Source: a virus. From it: a stretch of 20,858 bases of DNA. Numbering within the stretch: position 1 is the stretch's first letter; each line of letters opens with the position of its first letter. The stretch lies in the IMG/VR virus record IMGVR_UViG_3300003332_000011, positions 1 through 20,858 of that record; one strand, written 5' to 3'. Below are positions 7,760-16,531 of the stretch, piece after piece. A program made the position numbers and the translations under genes. Under the pieces are notes generated by a model, which searched no databases, was not told the origin of the DNA, and was given only the letters and a program-made list of their open reading frames with translations.

Positions 7760-10700
7760 ATTATTTGACCAAGACCCGCTAGACCTATCATCCTTTGACA
7801 TCAAGGGCATGGCAGACGACATCTACACCCAAGTGAGGGATGAGACCAACCCTGTCTATAAAGCAGCTAATATCCTAAAAACCCAGTATGAATCAGAAGT
7901 AGATGAGGCACTTAAGAAGGTTGAGGAGGAAGAGCTGAAAAGGGTTGAAAAACAATTAGGCCAGCTGGTTATCCCCGCAGACCCCACAGAGCGAGGGGAG
8001 CAATTAATTACGGCATTTAAAGCTGGTATTGGTGATGTGGGTCAACTTATTGGCCGAGGAATAGAATTGGGAGCTAAAGCCCTCAAGGAATCTCCATTAA
8101 TGGGCTTTAGTGTTGACCCAACACATGTGCCAGCCCTATCTACCCCGGGAATCACGAAGAAATTAATGACTCCGCTTCCAGAAAGCTCAAAAGCACAATT
8201 AGATAAATACGCAGAACTGGGCGATAGGATCAGAAAAGACGCCGAGAAATTGAGTGAGAAGAATACTCAATTTGCAGAGTTAAAAGAATTTGAGTGGATA
8301 GACTTGGCAGACCCAAACTTTTATTTTACAAAGGGGGCAAGAACGGTTCCCTTGTTAGCAACATTGATTCCTACAGCGGTAGCCGGAGGTGCTGTAGGAT
8401 CGGGGCTAGCTACAGCCGCAGGCGCAGGGGCGCTAGGCATAAACACTGCCGGTGCAATCATGTCGGCCATATTCTCAAGACCGGTTGAATCAGCAATGGA
8501 AGCTCTTGGCACTTATAATGAATTAACAGAAGCGGGGGTTGATCCGAGCGTCGTAGCGGAAGAATCAGCCAAGGTGTTCAAAAAGAACCTTGGTCTTGCC
8601 GGTATGGATGCGGTGCAGTGGGCATTAGCTTTTGGTAAAATACCAAAACCAGCCAGAAAGGGCTTCGTCAGGTTTGCTCAGAAGGTTGCAGCATCTAAAA
8701 CAGGCAGGGCGGCTAGATTTGCGATTGGGGCTGGCTCAGAGGGTGAAGAAGAGGTCATACAGGAATACTTTGTTGACCAAGCAAGAGCAGCAGTGAAGGG
8801 TGAGGCCGATCCAGACTTCTTAAAAGCACTAATGCTATCAACACCAGAACAACGCGAAGTCTTTGCCCTGGGCGCCATGACAGGCACTATATTCCAGACG
8901 GTTGGTGAGGTAACTACCGGGAAGATGTCAAAAGAGCAAGTGGATAATGTTATTGGAGAGGTATTGGAAGGAAACAAAATACCATCCGAAGAAACCAGGA
9001 GGGCAGAAGATGAACGTATTAAAAAGAATGAGATTATTCCTGAACCACCAAAGGTTGCTGAGGACTTATCAGAAATGGCAGTACAGCAACAACCCCCTAT
9101 TAGTGAAAAGAGGGAATACGACCCTTCGGGTAAAGCAATCGAAGATACGAGAATACTTAGAGAATCATTAGCAGAGGATATCCAACCATCCAAATTAAGC
9201 AAAGAGGACATTGAAACCCAAAAGACAGTGAAAAAAGTCCTTGATGTTGACCTTGTATTTACAGAGGGCATGGACACAGCCAACGGCGTTGTCATCCCGG
9301 AAGCAAAGGGCACAATATTCGTTGATAGAGGCGCTGACAACCCCGTGATGGCCGTTATAGGGCATGAATGGACACATGACCTTAAAGCACGGAACAAGGG
9401 CTTATATGACGAATTGCTGACTATTGCAGATGAAATGGATTCCAAGGGGTTAAGCCAAAAAAAGGCTAGCCTTAAAAGTCGCTATACCAGCGCCAATAAA
9501 AAACGGGCAGCCGCAGGGGAAGACCCACTCGCCATACCGACACAAGAACAGATTACTGACGAAATAATCGGTGATTTCATGGGTGAGAGGATGCACGACC
9601 AATCATTTTGGGAGCGTGTTGAAGCAAGAAGCCCGCAGTTACTTCAAGACATGATTGCTTACATGAAAAAGGTTGTTGCCAAGCTGAAGGGTGAAATCCC
9701 GGAAGCATACAAAACAGGTGACTTATTTAAGACCAAAGAATCCCTTGAGAAAGCTATTAACATAGCGTCTAATGTTGTAGCGAAAAAGTCGGCAGAAGCT
9801 AAGTTGGCAAAAAAGAGCGAGATTAAAAAGGCTACTCCCGAAACAGCAGACAGTTACAAGGAAAAGTATGCTAACAAAGACGGGTGGGTGACAGTCAGGG
9901 TATTAGACCCCACCAAGAAAAAGGGGACACTCAAAAGAAAGCCCTATATCCTAAAAACACGAGACATCCTTGAAACCCCCACTGGTATTGAGATAGTAGA
10001 TAACAACGAGGGCGTAACCTATAAACTTGATGAAGTTGAAATCGCCGGATCATCCCTACAGCGAGAAACGGCAAGAGCCAAGGCGAATACAGTAAACGCC
10101 AGACTTGATGAACTTGGATTAAAAGGAAAAGAGCGAGTAACCCAGAGGAAGAAGATTAATTCAGAATCAAAGAACTTTGGAAATCTGGCAATCGAAGTGG
10201 TGGAGCAAGAGAATCTCAACCCCGCCAGACTTAAAGAGATCGCCACTGAAATGGGCATGGAAGAATTGCTTGGCAAGCAAGGCACTGACAGCCAAATCCA
10301 ACAGATATACCGTGATGCAGCCAGCCAACTGGTCTTTGAAGAATTTGGATTTAAGGGCAATCCCAAAAATGTTGTAGATAGGCACAAGGCCACTGAGGGG
10401 TTAAAAAAGAAAGTCGGAGGGGGCGTCGGAGAAAAAGCACTAATTGATACAGATAAATATTATAAAGCTGTAGATCGTGGAATATTCCAAGAGATAGTCT
10501 CAAAATCAGTACAGAAGGATGGCCAAAAACTATTAGACGCCATAGATTCAGGTGATATAGATGTTTTGAACCAGCTAATTTTAAAATATCAGCGTGACGC
10601 GGGGATATCCCAAGGCGGCGGTGGAGTTGGCCCCAAGAAAACAAAACAAGCCAGACATGGTACAGCACAATTGTTTAGATTAGCCACTGATGCTATTAAG

Positions 10701-13700
10701 GAATTAAAGGGGAAACTCAAGGAGGCATCAGAAGGTAAAGCCTTAGAGGAAAAGGCTATATTTCAACTTAAAGACACCTACTTTTCACAACTCACCAAAT
10801 CTGTAGAGGACATGACCCAAAAGAAAGCCCCACCGAGTCAATGGATGGCGGTTATCCGCAAGCAACCAGGGGTTAAAAAAGAAGAAATTGAATGGTCTGG
10901 CTTGGAGGAGTGGCTATCCGACCAAAAGGGCAGTGTCGGCAGGGAAGATGTGGTAAACTACCTGAAGGCCAACGAGATCAAAGTTACTGAGACTGAGCTA
11001 GCAGACATTGGGACGGGTATAGTCACAACCCCGAATGAAGAAGAGCCAAATATATTTGAAGTGTTCAGGGCAGATGATCCAAAGGGCGAGTTCTACGGGA
11101 CTCTAGGCGAGATAATAGAACTCCCAGACGGCACATACAAGGTGAATGTCCCAAGCATAAATCAGGCGATATTTGACACCAAAATCGAAGCCGAAGAGTA
11201 TATTAAGTCATCAAAAGTTTTAGGGACTCAAACCAAATTCGGCCAATACACCACCCCCGGAGGCCAGACCTACAGGGAGTTATTGCTTACGTTGCCACAA
11301 CCAAAAATAAATAAAACATACAATGAGTGGCTAAACGAGAACTACACAGGCGTTGACAGTAAAGAAGCTCGTGAATTATACAAAATTCAAATAGACCCAG
11401 ACACCCCAAATTTCACATCATCCCACTTCGACCAACCCAATGTATTAGCCCACATCCGCTTTGATGAACGCACAGACTCAGAAGGCCGTAAGGTGCTCCA
11501 TATAGCAGAGATTCAGAGTGATTGGCATCAAAAAGGGCGCAAAAAGGGGTATATGGCGAATGATGCTGTCGGATATTATGGAGACCCAAAAACGAATGAC
11601 TGGGTTCTAACAGACAAAGACGAAAATGAAGTTGGAAGATACAGGCACTCTGAATTTGGGAATGGGAGTGCCGCAGTTCGCTGGCACAATAATACAGGTG
11701 TCCCCAACGCCCCATTCAAGACCACATGGCCTTTACTCGCCATGAAACGCATGATCCGATATGCCGCAGAAAACGGCTTTGATGCTGTCACATGGGACAC
11801 GGGAGAGATTCAGGCAGAACGGTATGACCTGAGTAAGCAGTTAGACAAGGTTGTCTGGAACAAAAGTAGCAAGTTATTGTATGGATATAAATCTGGTGAT
11901 GAGCTTATAAGAGAAAGCAATGTCACAGAAGCCAATCTTGCTGACTACGTGGGGAAAGAGGCGGCTAAGAAGTTGTCTATAGAGGACTTAGAAAGAACGA
12001 CCCCTCAAGACATACGCACAATCTCTGGCCTTGACCTAAAAGTTGGCGGCGAAGGCATGGCCGCATTCTACGACAAAATGCTCCCATCCATGATAAACAA
12101 GTATGTTAAGAAGTGGGGCGGGAGAGTTCAGCCGGTAAAGATTAGTATTGGTGCTAAATATGCAGCGCATAGTGGGAATAAATATGTTGTAGTAGATGAA
12201 CAAGGGCTTGATTGGTTTTCTACAGGCTCAAGGGAATCCGCGCAAAAAGAGTTGGAGCGCATGGTAAATGCGAATCCAGATGGTCTTTATAGGGTAGTTG
12301 AGAATATAGAATCAAATACAGCCCATTCCCTCACCATAACCCCCCAGATGAAAGAGGCGGCTCTTGCGGGACAGCCACTATTTCAACTAAAGCAATCTGC
12401 TTTTACAAAAGGCGAAGAGAAGAAAGAAATTAAATCTAAAGCCTTTCTAGAACACCTTGACTATTTTGGAGACAGAATATTGCCAGAAGACTCTAAAATC
12501 CGCACCCTCAAGAAGCGGATACAGCGCATCAACGGGTTAAGGTTGTCTGGCAAAATAACCACTCAAGAAGCCAACCGTAGGGCTAGGGGTATACACAGAG
12601 AGTTAATCCAGACAGCGCAAGCCGAGGGCGTTTCCATAAGGACAACCAGGGGGGGCAAAAGCTTTGTCTCAGTACGCAAATCCGGGGTGTATGTACCAGA
12701 AGAGTTTAGCAAATACGATAAGTTTAAGGATGTCAAGCCAACTTTTGGCGGAGGGAACGATTTAACAAGGTTTATACAGGAAATAGACGGCTCGCTAACT
12801 GTTAAGCAAAAAGCCAAAATGAAGGGGCAGGCGGGGCAGGTCGAGCAGAACATCCTTTGGCCTTCAAGAGATATTTCAATCCAAAAGATGAAATGGTTAT
12901 CAGAAAAACAGGCTGAATTGAAAATCTTATTAGCCGGTATCAAGCCCAGCTCTAAAAAAGACATTGCTGTAACTGATGTACTAAGGGTTATAAGTAGTGG
13001 TGATAATATTGAAACGGCACTTACTAAAAGTCAAACCAAAGATCGTGGTATTGCAGCCAAGGCAGTTAGGCTCAGAGACTTTTACGACACTATGCTAGAT
13101 GAACAGAATGTTGCCCGCGAAATGAGAAATCAACCATTAATCCCCTTCAGGCGAGACTATTCACCTGAGATGCTAAGGGACGCTACTATATGGGAACGCG
13201 TCTTTAATCGCAAAAAAGACCCAAATGAGATTATAAAAGATAAGACACTGCCTGACTATATAAGACCAAACAAGCCGTTTAACCCAAGAGAACTTGCCAA
13301 CGAACACGGCATTCCTTATGAAGAGCAGGTAAAATCAGCCGTTGACCTAGCTAGCAAATATATGGTAACAGCCTCTAAAGACATTTTCAACACTTCGATT
13401 ATTGAGAACAATAAAGCATTTATCCAACAAATGGAAGCCCTTGAGTTAAACAATGCAGCGCAAGCGCTAGGGCAGTGGACAGCCGAGACATACGCAGGCT
13501 TGGAAAATCCTATGGACAAGGCCATCCCTAAAAAAATGAAGTCTTATATGCGCAAGTTCAATCAAATAAGAAACATGGCTGTATTCCCCTTTAACTACGC
13601 CTGGTCATTAGTTACCCAACCGTCATCGTTTGCATTTACCGCCATGAGATATAAGCCCACAAACGTTTTAAAGGGTATGTATGATTGGGCGCAGCCAGAG

Positions 13701-14660
13701 ATTAGAAGGCAGGCCGCAGAAGATTATTATTCCTTTATAGTCAAAACAACCAAAGAGGGGCGGCTTTCACGGCAGGATGCAGAAAACCTTATTGGTGGTG
13801 ACGTTAGGATATATGAAAGCCCAGTAGATATGCTACACGATGTCTCAACACTCTTGCTTGACCAAATAGAGCGATTGCTTACAGGCATATCAATTAGAGC
13901 CGCATACCATGAGGGTAAATCCAGAGGGCTAAAGGGTGCGGCATTAAGACAGTTTGCCTCAGATGGTGGCGCTAAAACCCAATCCATGTATAATGATGAA
14001 GACAAGCCCAGGATACTCAAAAGTTTAGGTGTAAAAACGGCCGCACCGTTCCAAACCTTCGCCTTTGAGGTTAAAAATACAATAAGAGAAGTGGCTGGTA
14101 AAACAGGGACACCGCCAAGCACCCAGATGGAAAGGATTATGTGGGGAATAAGGTTTACTGCTGCTGCATCAGTCTTCCAGGCTTTTGCTAAGTGGTGGTT
14201 GGGCAAAGAGGTATGGAATTGGCGCAGACCGCCATTGCCTTTCGCTGAATTTTGGCTAAATCCCATAATTGACAAACTCTCAGGGACATATAGCAGCGGA
14301 ACGCGCAACCTCCCATCCCCAGTAAGCACAGCCACTCGTGTTTCTAAGGGGATTAATGATTATTTGGTAACTGGTGACACCAGAAAGTTTAGAAACGAAT
14401 TTATAAAATATGCACCGGGCTTTTTTAATATACCAGGTGGGGTTCAGATTTCACGACTTGTAGATGCTACAATAGCTTATTCAGAGGGTGGGATTTATGA
14501 CCGCAAGGGCAGACTCATGTTCCCAATAGAAACAGATGATGATTTGATAAAAGCAGTAATCGGAGGCGTTTGGGCAACCAAGGGCGGGCAAGAATGGCTT
14601 AAAAAGCGTAAGCCTAAAAAGTCACCCATAGAAATATTTATAGAGAGACAAAAAAAATGA
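7749..14660 (+). CDS. Giant polyvalent phage protein with metallopeptidase motif, probably ejected
   Basis: A 2303-residue protein. ATG 7749 is preceded by AAGGAAGG at 7736-7743, so the longer TTG 7731 start is not used. Residues 1-190 are charged helices. Residues about 198-245 are hydrophobic and glycine/alanine-rich (LLATLIPTAVAGGAVGSGLA), likely membrane-interacting. Residues about 498-620 hold a zinc metallopeptidase motif, GHEWTHDLK (H539, E540, H543), with E605 and D609 in DEIIGDFMGE as possible third-ligand residues. Residues about 1155-1465 carry a cassette that I recognise as recurring in large phage and plasmid polyvalent proteins (QTKFGQYTTPGGQTYRELLL, SSHFDQPNVLAHIRF, EIQSDWHQKGRKKGY, QAERYDLSKQ, DLKVGGEGM); its function is unknown. 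The last 700 residues are helical with hydrophobic patches, and the ending (GGVQISRLVDATIAYSEGG) is typical of giant phage proteins. By position and size it would be the large ejected protein. No lysozyme or transglycosylase motif was found. The LPD-type label is inference. Confidence 0.7.
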   Translation: MPRKLFDQDPLDLSSFDIKGMADDIYTQVRDETNPVYKAANILKTQYESEVDEALKKVEEEELKRVEKQLGQLVIPADPTERGEQLITAFKAGIGDVGQLIGRGIELGAKALKESPLMGFSVDPTHVPALSTPGITKKLMTPLPESSKAQLDKYAELGDRIRKDAEKLSEKNTQFAELKEFEWIDLADPNFYFTKGARTVPLLATLIPTAVAGGAVGSGLATAAGAGALGINTAGAIMSAIFSRPVESAMEALGTYNELTEAGVDPSVVAEESAKVFKKNLGLAGMDAVQWALAFGKIPKPARKGFVRFAQKVAASKTGRAARFAIGAGSEGEEEVIQEYFVDQARAAVKGEADPDFLKALMLSTPEQREVFALGAMTGTIFQTVGEVTTGKMSKEQVDNVIGEVLEGNKIPSEETRRAEDERIKKNEIIPEPPKVAEDLSEMAVQQQPPISEKREYDPSGKAIEDTRILRESLAEDIQPSKLSKEDIETQKTVKKVLDVDLVFTEGMDTANGVVIPEAKGTIFVDRGADNPVMAVIGHEWTHDLKARNKGLYDELLTIADEMDSKGLSQKKASLKSRYTSANKKRAAAGEDPLAIPTQEQITDEIIGDFMGERMHDQSFWERVEARSPQLLQDMIAYMKKVVAKLKGEIPEAYKTGDLFKTKESLEKAINIASNVVAKKSAEAKLAKKSEIKKATPETADSYKEKYANKDGWVTVRVLDPTKKKGTLKRKPYILKTRDILETPTGIEIVDNNEGVTYKLDEVEIAGSSLQRETARAKANTVNARLDELGLKGKERVTQRKKINSESKNFGNLAIEVVEQENLNPARLKEIATEMGMEELLGKQGTDSQIQQIYRDAASQLVFEEFGFKGNPKNVVDRHKATEGLKKKVGGGVGEKALIDTDKYYKAVDRGIFQEIVSKSVQKDGQKLLDAIDSGDIDVLNQLILKYQRDAGISQGGGGVGPKKTKQARHGTAQLFRLATDAIKELKGKLKEASEGKALEEKAIFQLKDTYFSQLTKSVEDMTQKKAPPSQWMAVIRKQPGVKKEEIEWSGLEEWLSDQKGSVGREDVVNYLKANEIKVTETELADIGTGIVTTPNEEEPNIFEVFRADDPKGEFYGTLGEIIELPDGTYKVNVPSINQAIFDTKIEAEEYIKSSKVLGTQTKFGQYTTPGGQTYRELLLTLPQPKINKTYNEWLNENYTGVDSKEARELYKIQIDPDTPNFTSSHFDQPNVLAHIRFDERTDSEGRKVLHIAEIQSDWHQKGRKKGYMANDAVGYYGDPKTNDWVLTDKDENEVGRYRHSEFGNGSAAVRWHNNTGVPNAPFKTTWPLLAMKRMIRYAAENGFDAVTWDTGEIQAERYDLSKQLDKVVWNKSSKLLYGYKSGDELIRESNVTEANLADYVGKEAAKKLSIEDLERTTPQDIRTISGLDLKVGGEGMAAFYDKMLPSMINKYVKKWGGRVQPVKISIGAKYAAHSGNKYVVVDEQGLDWFSTGSRESAQKELERMVNANPDGLYRVVENIESNTAHSLTITPQMKEAALAGQPLFQLKQSAFTKGEEKKEIKSKAFLEHLDYFGDRILPEDSKIRTLKKRIQRINGLRLSGKITTQEANRRARGIHRELIQTAQAEGVSIRTTRGGKSFVSVRKSGVYVPEEFSKYDKFKDVKPTFGGGNDLTRFIQEIDGSLTVKQKAKMKGQAGQVEQNILWPSRDISIQKMKWLSEKQAELKILLAGIKPSSKKDIAVTDVLRVISSGDNIETALTKSQTKDRGIAAKAVRLRDFYDTMLDEQNVAREMRNQPLIPFRRDYSPEMLRDATIWERVFNRKKDPNEIIKDKTLPDYIRPNKPFNPRELANEHGIPYEEQVKSAVDLASKYMVTASKDIFNTSIIENNKAFIQQMEALELNNAAQALGQWTAETYAGLENPMDKAIPKKMKSYMRKFNQIRNMAVFPFNYAWSLVTQPSSFAFTAMRYKPTNVLKGMYDWAQPEIRRQAAEDYYSFIVKTTKEGRLSRQDAENLIGGDVRIYESPVDMLHDVSTLLLDQIERLLTGISIRAAYHEGKSRGLKGAALRQFASDGGAKTQSMYNDEDKPRILKSLGVKTAAPFQTFAFEVKNTIREVAGKTGTPPSTQMERIMWGIRFTAAASVFQAFAKWWLGKEVWNWRRPPLPFAEFWLNPIIDKLSGTYSSGTRNLPSPVSTATRVSKGINDYLVTGDTRKFRNEFIKYAPGFFNIPGGVQISRLVDATIAYSEGGIYDRKGRLMFPIETDDDLIKAVIGGVWATKGGQEWLKKRKPKKSPIEIFIERQKK

Positions 14661-14725
14661 GAGCCTGGCTACAGGTGATTTCCATAATAAACTGCCGTTA
14701 TGCTGGTCATACGCCAGGCTCTTTT
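14660..14725 (+). terminator. Composite hairpin with T-rich tail, probable terminator
   Basis: AGAGCCTGGC (14660-14669) pairs perfectly over 10 bp with GCCAGGCTCT (14713-14722), and T residues follow directly. The 43-base interior can pair further: GTGA 14675-14678 with TCAT 14707-14710, and CATAA 14683-14687 with TTATG 14698-14702. The result is a long imperfect hairpin rather than a short-loop terminator. It begins on the last base of the giant gene's stop codon and precedes the fibre genes, so it would separate two late transcription units. The long interior is unusual, so a processing or regulatory hairpin is an alternative. The remaining bases up to 14775 are AT-rich with no convincing promoter. 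Confidence 0.55.
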
Positions 14726-14775
14726 ATATTATTATTTAACAAAGATAAGGCTATATTCACAGCAAGGAGCTAATT

Positions 14776-15144
14776 ATGCAAACAGCACTTTTAAGATTAA
14801 AAAACAAATACCACAAATTAGTCACAGACAATTCGGCTGAGATATTTTTAGATGAACCGTGTGTAGTGGGTGATTTAACAGTGAGCAACCCGAATACCTC
14901 AGAGGTTTGGATTCAGATATTTGACTTGGCTAATTCAGGGGTCACAGTGGGAACCACAACCCCAGACCTGTCATATCCATGTCCTCCGGGCGATGGGACG
15001 AACAGCAATACCTCAACTATCATAGGTAGTAGCTCACCGACTCACTTCGCTACAGGATTTTCTTATGCAATAACAACAACAAGAACTGGCAGTACAGCCC
15101 CGACACTAGATGTAGTAGTGAACGGGAAATATAGAAAGGGATAG
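14776..15144 (+). CDS. Small beta-sandwich virion protein, decoration or fibre-associated
   Basis: The 122-residue product has a good AAGGAG site at 14764-14769. After a short basic N-terminus it is entirely beta-rich: DLTVSNPNTSEVWIQIFDL, then TTTPDLSYPCPPGD, HFATGFSYAITTTRTG and LDVVVNGKYRKG. I recognise this order (NT-s-x-v-y-v-k-l-Y, then a T-P-x-x-x-x-P-x-P-x-G block, then F-x-x-G-x-x-Y-A-I-T, then a terminal strand) from small decoration-type virion proteins in environmental phages. It heads a unit of fibre genes after the hairpin. A decoration or fibre-base role is inferred. Confidence 0.55.
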   Translation: MQTALLRLKNKYHKLVTDNSAEIFLDEPCVVGDLTVSNPNTSEVWIQIFDLANSGVTVGTTTPDLSYPCPPGDGTNSNTSTIIGSSSPTHFATGFSYAITTTRTGSTAPTLDVVVNGKYRKG

Positions 15145-15147
15145 ATC

Positions 15148-16080
15148 ATGCCAGGCCAAAGATTCCCAGATGTGTTTAACTTTTCAGGGATATGGAGACC
15201 ACCCTCTGATGCTGTGGTAAAGCTTAGTGATAACGCAGGAGCCACAGCGTTTTCAATTCACGACTCTGACGATGTAGAAGTTGCCTATATAGATTCAGAT
15301 GGGAATATCTGGGCTGCCGGAAGCTCTACTATCGAGGTTGATGAATTAGTCGAAGGCACGTTAATTATTGATGTAACAGACACCGAAGCCCTGTTAGTTC
15401 GCAAGGACTCAGATGGCGGCGATGTTTTTACGGTTGACACCACAAATTCAAGGGTTATTGTTGGTGGGGATGTCTTAATCTCAGCCACATCTAAACTATA
15501 TCTGGACGGTGGGGGTAACACATATATTTACGAGAAGATTGCTGACCAGGCAGTCTTTTATGCTGGTGGTCAAGACATTCTTTATGTCGGAGAGGGGTCT
15601 AATCTTGGGACTGTTGCGATTGGGATAACCCCATCTATCACTTCAAAATTATTAATTGGCGGTACAGCGAATATAGGTGCTGGGAATTTTGGTCTATTTG
15701 TTAGCTACACCGGCTCGTCAGGAGGGGTAGCTGCTAGCTTTGCAGGGATTAGGGTAGCCCCAACATACAATCAAACAGATGCTACTGGTGCGACAAAGGG
15801 TTATATCACTGGCGTGTATGTTGATGCTCTTGATGTAGATATTACAAGTGGGGCTGTGACTGATGTTGCCGGGATATACATCGAAGGCGCACCGACAGTA
15901 ACTGGTTCTGGTTCAGCTACAAGCCTCTACGCTCTAAAGGTTGCAAGCGGTGATTCATATTTTGGTGGCAACTTAAATGCGGACGGCTCAGTTATCATGA
16001 TGGGTTCATTGCCAACTTCCGACCCTTCGAATACAGGTCAACTTTGGAATGATTCTGGAACCGTAAAAGTTTCGGCTTAG
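15148..16080 (+). CDS. Tail fibre or appendage protein
   Basis: A 310-residue protein with an AAAGGG site just upstream. It is rich in Gly, Ser, Thr, Asp and Val, with short beta repeats throughout, as expected of an elongated trimeric fibre. Residues 81-107 (ALLVRKDSDGGDVFTVDTT and IVGG) are a segment common in phage fibres. Residues 195-275 alternate glycine and hydrophobic residues (GIRVAPTYN, GVYVDALDVDITSG, GIYIEGAP, LYALKVASG), like a beta-helix shaft. The C-terminus, LPTSDPSNTGQLWND followed by SGTVKVSA, is a recurrent fibre-end motif. No intramolecular chaperone or peptidase motif is seen. A receptor-binding role is inferred from type and position before the lysis genes. Confidence 0.7.
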   Translation: MPGQRFPDVFNFSGIWRPPSDAVVKLSDNAGATAFSIHDSDDVEVAYIDSDGNIWAAGSSTIEVDELVEGTLIIDVTDTEALLVRKDSDGGDVFTVDTTNSRVIVGGDVLISATSKLYLDGGGNTYIYEKIADQAVFYAGGQDILYVGEGSNLGTVAIGITPSITSKLLIGGTANIGAGNFGLFVSYTGSSGGVAASFAGIRVAPTYNQTDATGATKGYITGVYVDALDVDITSGAVTDVAGIYIEGAPTVTGSGSATSLYALKVASGDSYFGGNLNADGSVIMMGSLPTSDPSNTGQLWNDSGTVKVSA

Positions 16081-16091
16081 AGGAGGACAAA

Positions 16092-16271
16092 ATGACAGCA
16101 AAGAAACAGGCGAAGAAAGAAATCAACCCACTGGAACTGTTGAAGGAAAAGCGAGACATGCTCCTTCAAAGCATCCAGCAAGCCCAGGCGGTGGTAGAGC
16201 AGAACCGTGGGGCTTTGGGGATTGTTGAGCAGATGCTTGATGAACTCGAAAACCCGAAGGAGAAAGATTGA
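16092..16271 (+). CDS. Small coiled-coil protein (59 aa)
   Basis: ATG 16092 has a perfect AGGAGG at 16081-16086, five bases upstream. The 59-residue product begins with a lysine-rich tail (TAKKQAKKEINP) and continues as a likely coiled coil (LELLKEKRDMLLQSIQQAQ and VVEQNRGALGIVEQMLDEL). Small helical proteins of this form are common in phage fibre and lysis neighbourhoods, with no agreed function. Its stop TGA overlaps the TTG start of the next gene (TTGA), and AAGGAG near its own end serves that start. Fibre assembly factor is one possibility. Confidence 0.75.
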   Translation: MTAKKQAKKEINPLELLKEKRDMLLQSIQQAQAVVEQNRGALGIVEQMLDELENPKEKD

Positions 16272-16531
16272 GTTTATACAGACATTGCAGCCAAGGGCAC
16301 GACCTGAGCATCCATTTTGGGGTCAGGTTTCTCCCCAAGCGTGTTGTCAAGGGCAGAAAAAGGGGCATGAAATACTTCCTTGTTCTGAACGGGAAACTCA
16401 TCAAGCAATCATCCAAACTTCCCATTATCGAAAAAGCCTATGTGGTTGAGGACAAAAAACTACATAAGGGCAATACCGGAGTAATGAAGATTGGCAAACA
16501 CAAGCTAAAAGGCGGGGTAGTCGTTGAATAA
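16268..16531 (+). CDS. Small basic protein of unknown function (87 aa)
   Basis: The start is TTG 16268, which overlaps the upstream TGA. AAGGAG at 16257-16262 lies five bases before it, which supports this unusual start. The 87-residue product is basic, with a His/Cys-containing N-terminus (YRHCSQGHDLSIHFG) and beta-rich middle and end (GMKYFLVLNGKLIKQSSKLP, AYVVEDKKLHKG, MKIGKHKLKGGVVVE). No domain is recognised. It sits between the fibre and membrane-protein genes and its end overlaps the next start. Confidence 0.6.
   Translation: MSLYRHCSQGHDLSIHFGVRFLPKRVVKGRKRGMKYFLVLNGKLIKQSSKLPIIEKAYVVEDKKLHKGNTGVMKIGKHKLKGGVVVE

Noticed and set aside
8678-9445. Long minus-strand open frame (255 codons) inside the giant gene
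   Set aside because: It lies wholly antisense to a well-supported gene, is serine-rich with no recognisable motif, and no gene on the minus strand is supported elsewhere.
13727-14335. Minus-strand open frame of 202 codons
   Set aside because: Antisense shadow of the giant gene's C-terminal region; composition and lack of motifs do not look like a real protein.
14725-14757. Promoter for the fibre genes (TATATT boxes)
   Set aside because: No -35-like hexamer at proper spacing; the stretch is simply AT-rich.
16207-16449. Alternative 80-codon + strand frame
   Set aside because: It overlaps the 59- and 87-residue genes, which have clear ribosome sites and stop-start coupling; this frame has neither.
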